The translations under genes and the position numbers were made by a program. The notes beneath the pieces were generated by a model. That model was not told the DNA's origin, searched no databases, and saw only the letters and a list, made by a program, of their open reading frames with translations. Shown here one piece after another: positions 9,524 through 17,901 of a stretch of 36,193 nt of DNA (the stretch's first letter is position 1; every line of letters starts with the position of its first letter). The stretch is from the IMG/VR virus record IMGVR_UViG_3300042868_004541, positions 1 to 36,193 of that record. One strand, written 5' to 3'. This stretch comes from a virus.

Positions 9524-10455
9524 TAGTCAGCAATAAAAGTTGTTGCCTCACCTTCAAACCCGTTCAAAAGGTTACCTGTTGCAGCTCTGAAAGCAGACAA
9601 TGCAACAACGTCACCCGCAGTTTGAGCAGGGAGAGTAAGTGTATAAAGACCTGGTGTTACAGTCGACTCAGTCAAAGCCGAAGGGGTTACAGCCAAGTTG
9701 GTTGTTTGATTAAATAAATCAAAGTCAGCCAAAGCCGCACCTCTCCATGGCAAGCGGTTAACTGCGTTTCCGTACTCGTAATTAGCTTGGAACTCGATTT
9801 CAGTCGCTGAGTTAACAGTGATGTCAAAAGTAACGTCAATAAGTCCGTTAAGCTCAAGAGCAGAGAAAGGAGCGATTAAGCTAGATGGAATCATCCACTG
9901 ATCACCATCAGTTGTGATGAGTGAGTAGTCCATTGAGAACATAACTTTTGCACCTGCGTCAGAAGTTGCGTCAATATACTTAGCATAGAAGCTAAATTGG
10001 TTAACAGGTCTAGGAACGAGTTTCTCGCCTTCTAATTGACCCTTCATGTTACCACAAACGTCAATCAACATAATACCGAAGTTCACGCAGTTGTCAGAAA
10101 CTTTACCGAAGTATTGTTCGTTCACACCCCAAGCCTCGAAAGTAACTGTTTTAATACCGTTGCGAGTTTTGAAACGCTCACCATTGTCAGCAGTCTCAAA
10201 GTTCGGGTCAGCCTCCTCGTGAGTTACGTTACGAAGGTTGTTAAATGGATACATTCTTTTTGACGGGTCAGGGTTGTTGATCGCGTCTAGAATATCCTGT
10301 GCAAGTGTTGCACTTGTTAAGTCGATACCGTTACGAGTACCATCGTTTGCAAGAATAGGCATCATGTAAACTCCTGACGTAACTCCAAAAGGTTTAACCC
10401 CCGGATAGCCAGTGTTTCCAATTCGCCCCTTGCAGTTACATCCAGCAATAGCCAT
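9523..10455 (-). CDS. Major tail protein (310 aa)
   Basis: The protein is beta-rich and neutral, starts MAIAGCNCKGRIGNTGYPG, and has an Ig-like or immunodominant-looking C-terminal third with many Thr/Ala/Leu repeats (residues about 240-310). It is the first gene after the neck genes and has its own 45-nt upstream gap. A terminator lies soon after it, as expected for an abundant tube protein. The CxC pair near the N-terminus is unusual for this family. Assignment as tube protein rests on gene order, size and composition. Confidence 0.78.
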   Translation of the reverse strand: MAIAGCNCKGRIGNTGYPGVKPFGVTSGVYMMPILANDGTRNGIDLTSATLAQDILDAINNPDPSKRMYPFNNLRNVTHEEADPNFETADNGERFKTRNGIKTVTFEAWGVNEQYFGKVSDNCVNFGIMLIDVCGNMKGQLEGEKLVPRPVNQFSFYAKYIDATSDAGAKVMFSMDYSLITTDGDQWMIPSSLIAPFSALELNGLIDVTFDITVNSATEIEFQANYEYGNAVNRLPWRGAALADFDLFNQTTNLAVTPSALTESTVTPGLYTLTLPAQTAGDVVALSAFRAATGNLLNGFEGEATTFIAD

Positions 10456-10500
10456 AATCTTGTTTTTTAATTGATTAAATAAAAATTGTTCGTACCAAAA

Positions 10501-11223
10501 TTAGCAATTTTCACAATATCGCTTTATCATTTTGAAATTCACGTCTAGTTCAATCGCTGAAAGCGTGCTATCAAACAAAGCCTTGTCGATGCCGTTTTCG
10601 TTTTCTGTACCAAATTTAGGGAAGTCGCGAGTAGCGTAATTAAGGCTATCGCCGTCAAAAATATTGCTTAGCCTGTTCATTGTAGACATGAACTCATTAA
10701 GTAGCGCATATAGCGGCTTTATGGCCTCGTCTTGTCGGTCTACGTTTAGTTTCTTCCAATCAGACCAATGTACAAACCAAAGTTTTGCAATTACGGTCTT
10801 TGAGCCTCCTGCGTTGTAGTTATCGGTTTTCTCCTCTGTTGGAGATACCAACCAAATAAACGGCAGTTTATCGCGCTCCTTGTTTTGCTTGGTCGTTGGG
10901 TCCACGTATTTATTCCACTCCCATTTGGTGTTGGAAAGCGTGCCATTCAAAAGCAATGGTTTAGGTAGGGAATAGATTTCTAAGATTGTGATTTCCACAT
11001 CGGTCTCAACTATAAACTCAACCTCAGAAACAACCTCAACTACTTTGGTAGGCAATCCGTTAATGAGTAAACGATCAAGGTAAAGGCGTAGCCATTTGGC
11101 ATCGCAAAACGTAACCGACTGCGTGAAATTGACATTGTCAAATACACCAACCTCAACAGCCTTCAAAGAGTTGTCTAGGTTGTTGATTACAAATTCCTGT
11201 ATTTGCTCGCTAACTAGCTTCAT
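10501..11223 (-). CDS. Neck/tail-completion protein (240 aa)
   Basis: It sits between a connector-like gene and the major tail protein, in the usual slot for tail terminator or head-tail joining proteins. The start is taken as the ATG at 11223 (MKLVSEQIQEFVIN), which overlaps the previous stop as ATGA; a TTG three codons earlier is also in frame. The protein is mixed alpha/beta and ends YCENC. No motif gives a firm name. A tail-terminator role is an inference from synteny. Confidence 0.72.
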   Translation of the reverse strand: MKLVSEQIQEFVINNLDNSLKAVEVGVFDNVNFTQSVTFCDAKWLRLYLDRLLINGLPTKVVEVVSEVEFIVETDVEITILEIYSLPKPLLLNGTLSNTKWEWNKYVDPTTKQNKERDKLPFIWLVSPTEEKTDNYNAGGSKTVIAKLWFVHWSDWKKLNVDRQDEAIKPLYALLNEFMSTMNRLSNIFDGDSLNYATRDFPKFGTENENGIDKALFDSTLSAIELDVNFKMIKRYCENC

Positions 11224-11723
11224 ATTAACCAAGAGGTTTTGAACTCAGTTCCTTTGTATGTAGGATAAACAAGCTCTTTATTGAGCTCAATGTATTCTTG
11301 TAGCAATAGGCTGTTTTTTACAGCATCGTTGTACAGCTTGAATACGTTTGTGTAATTGTCATTTGCAAGCTCGCCCGCTTCGATTTTAGGCCTCATTTGG
11401 CCAATACTAGTATTTAGTGTGATTTGCTCACGTTGATACTTAGCGTAAATCATGGCGGTCAAGATGTCGTAAAGACCTGAGCAATATTTGCCCTCACCGC
11501 ATTTGCCCTCAAAAGCAAACTCAGTTAGTAGCTTCTCAAGTTCTGGCACCGTTGGGTCATCGTAAAGCAAATTAGTCAACTCATAACCAAGCATTTTGTA
11601 AACGGTTGGCTTCTCATAGAGCTTGATATACTCCTCAATGACGGCCTCGCCATTGTTAAAAGCAACGGTAATAGCGTAACGATTGATAAAGTTTTCAGGA
11701 GTTATAAGTTGACTGACTGCCAT
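11220..11723 (-). CDS. Head-tail connector-like protein (167 aa)
   Basis: This small, mostly helical protein (MAVSQLITPENFINRYAI) lies two genes downstream of the major capsid protein, the usual place of the adaptor that binds under the portal. An internal CGEGKYC segment is present. It is coupled to the next neck gene by ATGA. Size and helix content fit gp6-like connectors, but I cannot confirm the family from sequence alone. Confidence 0.72.
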   Translation of the reverse strand: MAVSQLITPENFINRYAITVAFNNGEAVIEEYIKLYEKPTVYKMLGYELTNLLYDDPTVPELEKLLTEFAFEGKCGEGKYCSGLYDILTAMIYAKYQREQITLNTSIGQMRPKIEAGELANDNYTNVFKLYNDAVKNSLLLQEYIELNKELVYPTYKGTEFKTSWLI

Positions 11724-11728
11724 GGTAA

Positions 11729-11980
11729 TTACTCGATTACGATTTCCTCACCTTCATTTGTTACATCGGCCTCAGGAGCTTCGTTAGTCTCAGGAGCTGG
11801 AGCCTGTGGCTCTTCAACTTCAACTTCAACTTCTTTCTTTCCTTTTGCTTTAGCTTTTTCTTTCGCGTCTACTGCCACAGCTTTTCCATCTTTGATGAGT
11901 GCCTCAGCAAATTTGTCAGATAGATCTACAACGTGACCTTTGCGATTAGGGTGAAATTTCTCGGTTAATTTAACTTTCAT
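11729..11980 (-). CDS. Small capsid-associated protein (83 aa)
   Basis: The first 38 residues (MKVKLTEKFHPNRKGHVVDL) resemble a compact beta domain often found next to phage capsid genes. The remainder is a low-complexity Lys/Ala then Glu/Pro-rich tail ending EEIVIE. It lies immediately downstream of the capsid gene, after a strong RNA hairpin, and 5 nt before the connector gene. It may be a head decoration or assembly protein; this is inferred. The biased tail alone would not be evidence of function. Confidence 0.68.
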   Translation of the reverse strand: MKVKLTEKFHPNRKGHVVDLSDKFAEALIKDGKAVAVDAKEKAKAKGKKEVEVEVEEPQAPAPETNEAPEADVTNEGEEIVIE

Positions 11981-12005
11981 TGTGTAAAGTATTAAAGGTT
12001 TCTAT

Positions 12006-12054
12006 GCTACAAACCCCGACAAACCGCTTGGGTTAATGCCGGGGCAAGTGTAGC
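12006..12054 (-). other. Three-tier RNA stem-loop downstream of capsid gene
   Basis: Nested complementary arms are visible: GCTAC (12006-12010) with GTAGC (12050-12054), CCCCG (12014-12018) with CGGGG (12040-12044), and AACC (12022-12025) with GGTT (12031-12034). It begins 13 nt after the capsid stop codon. There is no T tract on the minus strand, so it is not a classical terminator. It could stabilise the capsid mRNA, be a processing site, or act as a partial attenuator. Confidence 0.65.
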
Positions 12055-12066
12055 AGGTTATTACTC

Positions 12067-13266
12067 TTAGTCAGTAATCAATGCGATAGCGTCAGCCATT
12101 ACACCTTTAACCAATACTTGAGTATCGTTTGCAGAAACGAACTGTACCAATGCTTGCTCAGCAAGGATAGTACGCATGTTGTTTGTAAAGTCGTTACCGT
12201 CTTCTCCAATGTTGATTGAAAGACCTTCACGGAAACGAACGTTTACAACTGACAAGTCACCACCAACAAAGTCAAATCCTGAACCAACAAGCGCAAGCTC
12301 TGGAATTAATTGCATTCCGGCAACTTGAGTACCGTCAGCAGATTTGAAAGGTGGGATTAAGTAAATACCGTCAGTAGATTTCTCCATGTCCATTTGTGCA
12401 AGGATGTCAGGATTAACGAATACAGCCGAAGCAGTACCGAAACCTTTTTGTACTTGTAAAGCCAATGCACGGAACACGTCAAAGTTTGAAGGTGTAGCGG
12501 TTGTGATGCCACCACCTGTAAACAAAGTTGCATAACCAAGTAGGCCGTTTAACATTGTACCGTCACCAGAAAACAACTCAGTTACAGTTGCAACCTCGAT
12601 ACGACGTAACAAGTTTGCTTGCAAGTAAGAAACTAACTGCGGAAGGTCGCGAAGCATCTCGGTAGAAACTTTGCAGTAAACTGCGATTTTCTGAACCTTA
12701 GCTTCTTTCTCTTTGTACTGTGCAGACACTTTGGTTTTACCAACGCCTTCACCAATGAAGATTGGTGTGCCTTGCTCGTTGTACTCTTCAACCCACATTG
12801 CTACGCGGTTGTTGATTGTACCAACTGAAACAAGACCTAAGTAACGAGATACGCGTGAACGTACTGCGCTAATTACACCCGTGAAAGATGTCAACAACCA
12901 ATGTGAAGCTGAGTCACCTCCAAGGATAGTGTTTGCCTCAGTTACGTTAACTGCTGCTTTTACTTGGATGTCTACGTTAGCACCTTTGTTGTTGATTGCG
13001 TTGTTGATGTCCTCAGCTTTAGCCTCGAATGCGCTCATTAAAGCCTCACGGAAAGATTTAACAACTTTCGCAGGCTCATTGTTAGCTTGTTTCAAAGCCT
13101 CGATTTGAGTCTCAACATTTGTGATCGCCTCTTTAATCGCTGTGACGTCGTTAGCGCTTTTTAATTCTTCGATGGATGCTTTGATAGCCTCAACATCTGT
13201 TTGGTTTGCAAAACCCTTAGTTGCTAGTTTTTCCTCAAGGGCTTTAACTACTTCTTCTACTGTCAT
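12067..13266 (-). CDS. Major capsid protein, HK97 fold (399 aa)
   Basis: Residues 1-75 form a charged coiled coil (MTVEEVVKALEEKLATKGF), as in the delta/scaffold region that the maturation protease removes in HK97-type capsids. Residues about 105-399 match the pattern of the mature shell domain: an N-arm, a long central helix, and a P-domain segment ending in beta-strands with FVSANDTQVLVKGV. The gene directly follows the protease gene with an 11-nt gap, the usual protease-capsid order. It should form the icosahedral shell. Confidence is high for the family, though the cleavage site cannot be placed exactly. Confidence 0.93.
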   Translation of the reverse strand: MTVEEVVKALEEKLATKGFANQTDVEAIKASIEELKSANDVTAIKEAITNVETQIEALKQANNEPAKVVKSFREALMSAFEAKAEDINNAINNKGANVDIQVKAAVNVTEANTILGGDSASHWLLTSFTGVISAVRSRVSRYLGLVSVGTINNRVAMWVEEYNEQGTPIFIGEGVGKTKVSAQYKEKEAKVQKIAVYCKVSTEMLRDLPQLVSYLQANLLRRIEVATVTELFSGDGTMLNGLLGYATLFTGGGITTATPSNFDVFRALALQVQKGFGTASAVFVNPDILAQMDMEKSTDGIYLIPPFKSADGTQVAGMQLIPELALVGSGFDFVGGDLSVVNVRFREGLSINIGEDGNDFTNNMRTILAEQALVQFVSANDTQVLVKGVMADAIALITD

Positions 13267-13277
13267 TTTATTAGAAT

Positions 13278-14198
13278 TTAGAAGTTAGAAATTACTTTGC
13301 TCCAATCCAAGGCAGGAGCTTCTTTGCCTTCTTGAGTGTCTTTAGACGGCTCGTTGTTAGAAGTGCTTTTGGCGGCTTCCTTGCGACGTGTTCCACAGCC
13401 TTTGCAAAGTCCGTTACCATTGTCGACTGTCATGGTATCGGTTTCTGCTTCGCACGTGTCGCAGTATTCTTTATTTGCGTTCTCTACAATAGAGATTACA
13501 GGTGTAATTGCATTGCTACCTTTTACAACGGCAGAACCCTCAACAACTTTTGCCTCGGTAACTGCCCAAAAATAACCGTAGTTGTCGGCTACTTCTTTGT
13601 TGACTACCTGAGGATAGTATTTATCCCAATTCGCCTTCTCACTTGCGTAGCTTGGTTCGTTGGTGTCTACACAAAGGAAAAGTTTAACGTAGCGCATCCC
13701 AACCGAGTGATTCAGAACGTAGCCGTTTTTATACTGCTCAAACATGAACGGATTGCGCTTGTTGTCAATCGTTACGTCAAAGACAAGAGCCTCAGTTGAA
13801 CCCTCGTAACTTGCGCCTAACTTGCTCCAAGGCATTTTCTTAGTTGATGCCGTGAAGTCGTTATTTACGTTGTCAGCAATTACGTACTCGAACTCCATTT
13901 CATGCTCCTGCAATAAGTAGAGCGTTTTCATCTCCTGCAAAGACTTTTTCCAAAGACCAGGGATATGGCAGTCCATATGTGAGTCAATTACGTTGGTTGT
14001 ATTAATACAAAGGCCGAGTTTCATGGTGCCGAGCTCCATAGCTTGACCGTTACCATCTTGTTTGATTACCTCGGTTTTGTGATTGACTTCGCCATAAGAA
14101 CCGAACACCACATCTCCATGCTTTAAAGTCGATGTCTTTTTCGCGTATAAAAGCTCTTTGTTAGCTAGTACATCTTTAATTGATTCCTCTCTAGTCAT
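13278..14198 (-). CDS. Prohead maturation protease with C-terminal zinc-ribbon (306 aa)
   Basis: The core resembles HK97-type prohead proteases. His74 or His78 in DSHMDCHIPGLW and Ser165 in LNHSVGMRY are the likely catalytic residues, and the typical GSNAITPVISI segment closes the domain near residues 227-237. It then adds two CxxC pairs (C246/C249 and C265/C268), which form a probable zinc ribbon, followed by a polar 35-residue tail. The gene lies upstream of the major capsid gene and should cleave its N-terminal scaffold. The ribbon is not part of the minimal protease. The start overlaps a 28-codon ORF as ATGA. Confidence 0.85.
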   Translation of the reverse strand: MTREESIKDVLANKELLYAKKTSTLKHGDVVFGSYGEVNHKTEVIKQDGNGQAMELGTMKLGLCINTTNVIDSHMDCHIPGLWKKSLQEMKTLYLLQEHEMEFEYVIADNVNNDFTASTKKMPWSKLGASYEGSTEALVFDVTIDNKRNPFMFEQYKNGYVLNHSVGMRYVKLFLCVDTNEPSYASEKANWDKYYPQVVNKEVADNYGYFWAVTEAKVVEGSAVVKGSNAITPVISIVENANKEYCDTCEAETDTMTVDNGNGLCKGCGTRRKEAAKSTSNNEPSKDTQEGKEAPALDWSKVISNF

Positions 14199-14281
14199 TT
14201 CTTTACAGTTTCATTTGAGACCTTAACAACCTCCTTAACTTGCTTGATTGCTTCGATTTCTTTCGGCGTTAAATTACTCAT
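14195..14281 (-). CDS. Possible 28-aa leader peptide upstream of protease
   Basis: ATG at 14281 to TGA at 14195 encodes MSNLTPKEIEAIKQVKEVVK plus eight residues, a Lys-rich helix. Its stop overlaps the protease start as ATGA, so it could couple translation of the protease. A purine-rich AAGGAGG lies within it, upstream of the protease ATG. It could equally be a chance frame in the leader. Confidence 0.4.
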   Translation of the reverse strand: MSNLTPKEIEAIKQVKEVVKVSNETVKK

Positions 14282-14283
14282 AT

Positions 14284-14316
14284 CAAAGTTATTTGAGCAA
14301 ATTTATAATAATTTTG
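14284..14316. promoter_or_regulatory. Divergent promoter region between protease and portal
   Basis: The 140-base gap between the two oppositely directed genes contains three matches to the Bacteroidota -7 element TAnnTTTG: TAATTTTG on the plus strand at 14309-14316, and TAAATTTG (14298-14305) and TAACTTTG (14284-14291) on the minus strand. A plus-strand TTTG lies at 14292-14295, but its 13-nt spacing is shorter than usual. The portal gene needs its own plus-strand promoter, and this is the only intergenic place for it. Confidence 0.55.
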
Positions 14317-14338
14317 GCCTACACATTAAATTTAAACG

Positions 14339-15520
14339 ATGGACTTTTTCAGCAAAGTATTCGCGCTTTTCGGCATCAACAACCCTAATTACTATACCAC
14401 ACAACAAATCGGAACGGTTGTGCCTGAATGGGTGAACACATCTGACAAGTGGAATTTGTATTATTCTATTCCAGAACTCAACGCAGTAATTAACCGATTT
14501 GCTGACATGGTGGCTAGTGCCAATCCAATGATCGTTGACAAAGATGGTAACCCCGTGAAAAATAACGGCAACCCGATTTTCAAACTAATCGACCGACCTA
14601 ACGCTATGCAGTCTTGGGGCAAAATGATGAAATTCGTTGCTATTAATCAGTGCATTACAAATAACGTCATTGTGTACGCTCCAAACGGCTCGTTTGGTAA
14701 ATTGCAGTTGATGCCTTTGGCTTTCAATAATGTGAAGATTGTGCCAACCGGTCAAAACCTCATCACGGTTGATTTGAAGTCGTTTATTAAAGAATTTCAA
14801 ATCCCAATAAGTCGCATTGATACCTACACTACGTTTTTGCCTGAGGAGATTATTTACATTACCGAGGTGGATGGTATTGATATGTTCAACTCACGATCTA
14901 AGATTGATGCTTTGAAGATGCCATTGAGCAACCTACAAAAGCAATACGAAAAGAGAAACGTGCTACTTCGCAATATGTTCTCACTTGGTATTTTATCGAG
15001 CGACAACAAAGACGGCATTTCATCGCTTCCTTTAGAGGATGAGGATATCAAGAAAATCCGCAAGGACATGAAGGCAAGAAATGAAGGTGAGGTTATTATA
15101 ACTGATAAGCCAATCAAATTCGAGCCTATGACGTTCCCGGTTAAAGACTTGATGCTATTTGAGGAAATGACTGCTGACAAATTAGCCATTATTGATGCCT
15201 ACGGATTGAATCAACATATGTTCGGTCAAGGTGAAGGCGGCAAAGGCTCAACTTTCTCAAATGTTGAAATGGGAGAGCGTCAGGCGTACAACTCAACTAT
15301 CATTCCTACAACGGAAATCCTATACGATGAGTTCACTAAGCAAATGAAGCTCAATGAGGAGGGAATATACTTGGTGCCAGACTTCTCACACATCTCTGTG
15401 CTCAAGGAAGACCAAACGCGAAGTGCTGAAGCCATGTTCAAACGTGCAAGCGCAGTTGAGAAGATAAGCAACATTACTCCGCTTAGCGATCAAGAGAAAC
15501 GCGATTTACTCGGCATCTAG
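14339..15520 (+). CDS. Portal protein, HK97 family (393 aa)
   Basis: The sequence follows the HK97-type portal pattern. The N-terminal region has WNLYYSIPELNAVINRFADM. A central beta/alpha clip-wing region includes IIYITEVDGIDMFNSRSKID. A C-terminal segment, GLNQHMFGQGEGGKGSTFSN then ERQAYNSTIIPTTEILYDEF, is characteristic of portals. Twelve copies would form the DNA entry ring and bind terminase. It is the only gene on the plus strand of the phage. Its stop overlaps the stop of the large terminase by 15 bp. It must have its own promoter (see 14309-14316), and the late minus-strand transcript from terminase would be antisense to it. Confidence 0.92.
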   Translation: MDFFSKVFALFGINNPNYYTTQQIGTVVPEWVNTSDKWNLYYSIPELNAVINRFADMVASANPMIVDKDGNPVKNNGNPIFKLIDRPNAMQSWGKMMKFVAINQCITNNVIVYAPNGSFGKLQLMPLAFNNVKIVPTGQNLITVDLKSFIKEFQIPISRIDTYTTFLPEEIIYITEVDGIDMFNSRSKIDALKMPLSNLQKQYEKRNVLLRNMFSLGILSSDNKDGISSLPLEDEDIKKIRKDMKARNEGEVIITDKPIKFEPMTFPVKDLMLFEEMTADKLAIIDAYGLNQHMFGQGEGGKGSTFSNVEMGERQAYNSTIIPTTEILYDEFTKQMKLNEEGIYLVPDFSHISVLKEDQTRSAEAMFKRASAVEKISNITPLSDQEKRDLLGI

Positions 15521-16861
15521 TTTCGGCAACATCGCCTGAACAAACAACGCTAGACCTGTAACTGCGTCGGGCGCATCGTCATTCTTGTTTTTACCCTCTT
15601 TTTGATAGCCTTTAAGGTTGTGAATAAACTGCCCATACTCGCCGATTTGGTCGGCTAGGAATCTGAATTTGCGCAGCACGTAGCTACTATTCATTATAAT
15701 TCGCGTCTCTTTGTTCTGATTATTTACAACAGGCAACAGCCTCGTTTTTGTGGCCTTGCGTAGCGATTTAATGAATATCGCCCCCATTCCATTGGTTTCA
15801 ACCCTACAATAGCTCACGTTGTTGTCATCCAATACTTTGGCACAAAGTGGGATAGTAACGTCAGTATTTGCCTTTGAGAAAACTACATCTGTGATGTACA
15901 CATCTTTTCCGACTATGTGGCCAATGACTAAGCAAAGGAAGTCGCTGCCCTCGTCAGCTACGTCAATGTAAGCAAATGCGCCTGCGGTGTGTTTCTTGAC
16001 CGCCTGAACGTCTTTAAATGTACGCAAGTGCTCAAACAAACGGCCTTTGATGTCAACAGGCTGCTGCATATACTCAGCCATCCAAATCTCTTCCCTGGTC
16101 TTTTGCTTTTTACGCAAATATTCCTCGGTGGTCATTACGGCCTCGCAAAACGAAAGCAATTCACCGTCTTGCTCAATGAGTGCCGGCACAATTATTTGTC
16201 GGTCGTAATAGCCTTGTTCGGTATTTTTACCGATAACGTCGTCACGTGTCCAACGCGTACCGATGTCAATCTCAGCACATCCGCTTTCTTTACGTGAGTC
16301 ATGTGTTGCCTCTTTCCATGAGTGCGTTTTTTCGCGTATCGTTTCACTCATCGCATCCTCCATGGATTTAAAAAGGTCATCGGTAATGGCTAGCTTGCTT
16401 GCACCAAAACCAATGATTGTACCGCCAACGCCTCGGCCAAAATAACCGACCTGCTTTGAGTAATTAGTCGACCAAGCGTCAACGCTACCTCTGTCATCTG
16501 ATAGCCTTACTTCGGGAAATACCTGCATGAATTTTTCTGATCGTACAATATCCCTTGCATCGTATGAAAGTTTTTGAGCAAGCGTTGCAGTACAGGTGTT
16601 TCTCATTACGCTTTCAGTTGGATGCTTTCCAAGTGTCCAAGCACAAAACAATGAGGTTATGTAGGATTTACCTGCGCGAGGTGGTAGCGATACTGCCAGC
16701 GTTCTGATTACTCGGTCATCAATATCTTGAAACGCCTGTGCGATTTCTTTGAGGTATGGCCGTGATTTGAAAAAGTCATAGTCATAGAAGAAACAGAACG
16801 CAACGAAATTACTTCGTGCGGCCGATTGCAGTAATGGCTTTATTTCATCATAGCTTATCAA
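15506..16861 (-). CDS. terL: Terminase large subunit (451 aa)
   Basis: The ATPase domain has a Walker A-like PPRAGKS at residues 60-66 and a Walker B-like LAITDD near residue 160. The C-terminal nuclease domain begins AFAYIDVADEGSDFLCLVIG and ends with DDAPDAV, giving the acidic residues expected of the RNase H-like headful nuclease. It packages DNA through the portal. The gene has no in-frame ATG near its N-terminus; a TTG at 16861, overlapping the small subunit by 14 nt, is the best start. It converges on the portal gene with a 15-bp overlap. Confidence 0.93.
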   Translation of the reverse strand: MISYDEIKPLLQSAARSNFVAFCFFYDYDFFKSRPYLKEIAQAFQDIDDRVIRTLAVSLPPRAGKSYITSLFCAWTLGKHPTESVMRNTCTATLAQKLSYDARDIVRSEKFMQVFPEVRLSDDRGSVDAWSTNYSKQVGYFGRGVGGTIIGFGASKLAITDDLFKSMEDAMSETIREKTHSWKEATHDSRKESGCAEIDIGTRWTRDDVIGKNTEQGYYDRQIIVPALIEQDGELLSFCEAVMTTEEYLRKKQKTREEIWMAEYMQQPVDIKGRLFEHLRTFKDVQAVKKHTAGAFAYIDVADEGSDFLCLVIGHIVGKDVYITDVVFSKANTDVTIPLCAKVLDDNNVSYCRVETNGMGAIFIKSLRKATKTRLLPVVNNQNKETRIIMNSSYVLRKFRFLADQIGEYGQFIHNLKGYQKEGKNKNDDAPDAVTGLALFVQAMLPKLDAE

Positions 16862-17384
16862 TGAGCTTCGTTATTTGGTCATCGTTTAGCTCAATTCCTT
16901 TTGGGGTGTTTAGGCTTTGATTGTTGGTTGTAATGTCGACCTTATCGCCGTACTTCTTAGGCATGATTTTCGATAAGTACCATTTACGCGTGTCAATTTG
17001 TAGCTTGTTGCGGTGAATGACATTGTGGTCTGTTCGCTCCTTTCCATCAGCATCAATGTACACGTCTTTGTCTTGTTTATCAGCAATATCTAGCATCTCC
17101 TCGAATATCATTTCGCTACGTATTTCAGCTGCACGCGCGTATTTTTTCGCGTTATTTTCGTCCTCATTTAGCCATTTATAGAACATATCAGTGCTTAAAC
17201 CAAGCCTTTTAATGCCCTTAATTGCGCTAATCCCCTCAATTTCAATCATTTGGCAAAGCAACTCAAATTTCTCAGGCGTATTCTTCACAGTTGGCACACC
17301 TGTTTTCTTTCTTGGTTGTCCTGCCTTTGTTAATGGACTAGGCTTTTTCCTTGGTGCTCTTGGTTTTTTCTCTTTCTTTTCCAT
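16848..17384 (-). CDS. terS: Terminase small subunit (178 aa)
   Basis: After a very basic N-terminus (MEKKEKKPRAPRKK), residues about 45-90 hold a helix-turn-helix-like block (EGISAIKGIKRLGLSTDMFY), followed by a helical oligomerisation region and an acidic C-terminus. This is the layout of Sf6-type small terminases that recognise the packaging site and form a ring. The ATG at 17384 is preferred because an earlier frame start at 17411 lies inside a terminator hairpin. It heads the packaging/head operon. Confidence 0.85.
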   Translation of the reverse strand: MEKKEKKPRAPRKKPSPLTKAGQPRKKTGVPTVKNTPEKFELLCQMIEIEGISAIKGIKRLGLSTDMFYKWLNEDENNAKKYARAAEIRSEMIFEEMLDIADKQDKDVYIDADGKERTDHNVIHRNKLQIDTRKWYLSKIMPKKYGDKVDITTNNQSLNTPKGIELNDDQITKLIDKL

Positions 17385-17396
17385 GTTACAATGTAT

Positions 17397-17422
17397 AAAA
17401 AAGGCCGACAATGAGCCGACCT
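17397..17422 (-). terminator. Terminator between early region and terminase operon
   Basis: An 8-bp stem (17402-17409 with 17415-17422) has two G-U pairs that form only in the minus-strand RNA, with a 5-nt loop followed by six T. It ends the transcript carrying the ParB-like gene and separates it from the packaging genes. Confidence 0.82.
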
Positions 17423-17447
17423 AATTGCATCAATCAACGTACCAAAT

Positions 17448-17681
17448 TTAGCGTTTTCTGTACAATTGAAAAAACTTAACCAACATCCTTGCCTTTCTTT
17501 GTTCGGGGTGTTGTCCGATTATTTCAAGGAGTTTCGGATAAAGTGGCAGCGCTGAAATGGCACGGTTAAAACGTCTGTCGGTCATTGCTCCGTGAACAAT
17601 TAAACGCCCAATTTGCTCGTATTGTTTAGCTTGTAGGTCTTTTTGTTTTTTGCCGAATAAGCGTCTAAGAAAAGAAAACAT
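17448..17681 (-). CDS. Small basic protein (77 aa)
   Basis: The start MFSFLRRLFGKKQKDL at 17681 is preferred over a frame start at 17726 because it overlaps the preceding membrane-protein gene by only 17 nt. The protein is rich in Arg/Lys and helical, with an amphipathic N-terminus that could touch the membrane. It is the last gene before a terminator. Function is unknown. Confidence 0.6.
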   Translation of the reverse strand: MFSFLRRLFGKKQKDLQAKQYEQIGRLIVHGAMTDRRFNRAISALPLYPKLLEIIGQHPEQRKARMLVKFFQLYRKR

Positions 17682-17898
17682 ATTGAATGAATTTGAAGAT
17701 TGAAAATAAGATGAGCGCCCAAACAATGCGGTAAGTAGTCAGAAGAACAACCCACCAATTTGGGTGCTTAAGTGCTACATTCTGGTGCCATTGGTTGCCA
17801 ATTGGATAGAACGAAATAAACAACCTATCTGCAATAAATAGGTAAAGATAAATAGGCGCTAAAATGATGAATTTTGCTATTGTGATGGCTTTTTTCAT
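17665..17898 (-). CDS. Small membrane protein (77 aa)
   Basis: Two hydrophobic segments are visible, near residues 6-30 (ITIAKFIILAPIYLYLFIA) and 50-75 (VVLLTTYRIVWALILFSIF), with a polar loop between them. It follows the ParB-like gene by 3 nt and overlaps the next small gene. A small phage inner-membrane protein is likely. It could affect the host envelope or superinfection, but nothing in the sequence proves this. Confidence 0.68.
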   Translation of the reverse strand: MKKAITIAKFIILAPIYLYLFIADRLFISFYPIGNQWHQNVALKHPNWWVVLLTTYRIVWALILFSIFKFIQYVFFS

Positions 17899-17901
17899 GT
17901 G

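Noticed and set aside
13332-13799. 155-aa plus-strand open frame
   Set aside because: Antisense to the protease gene, Cys/Val/Phe-rich as expected for a shadow frame, no start context and no family features.
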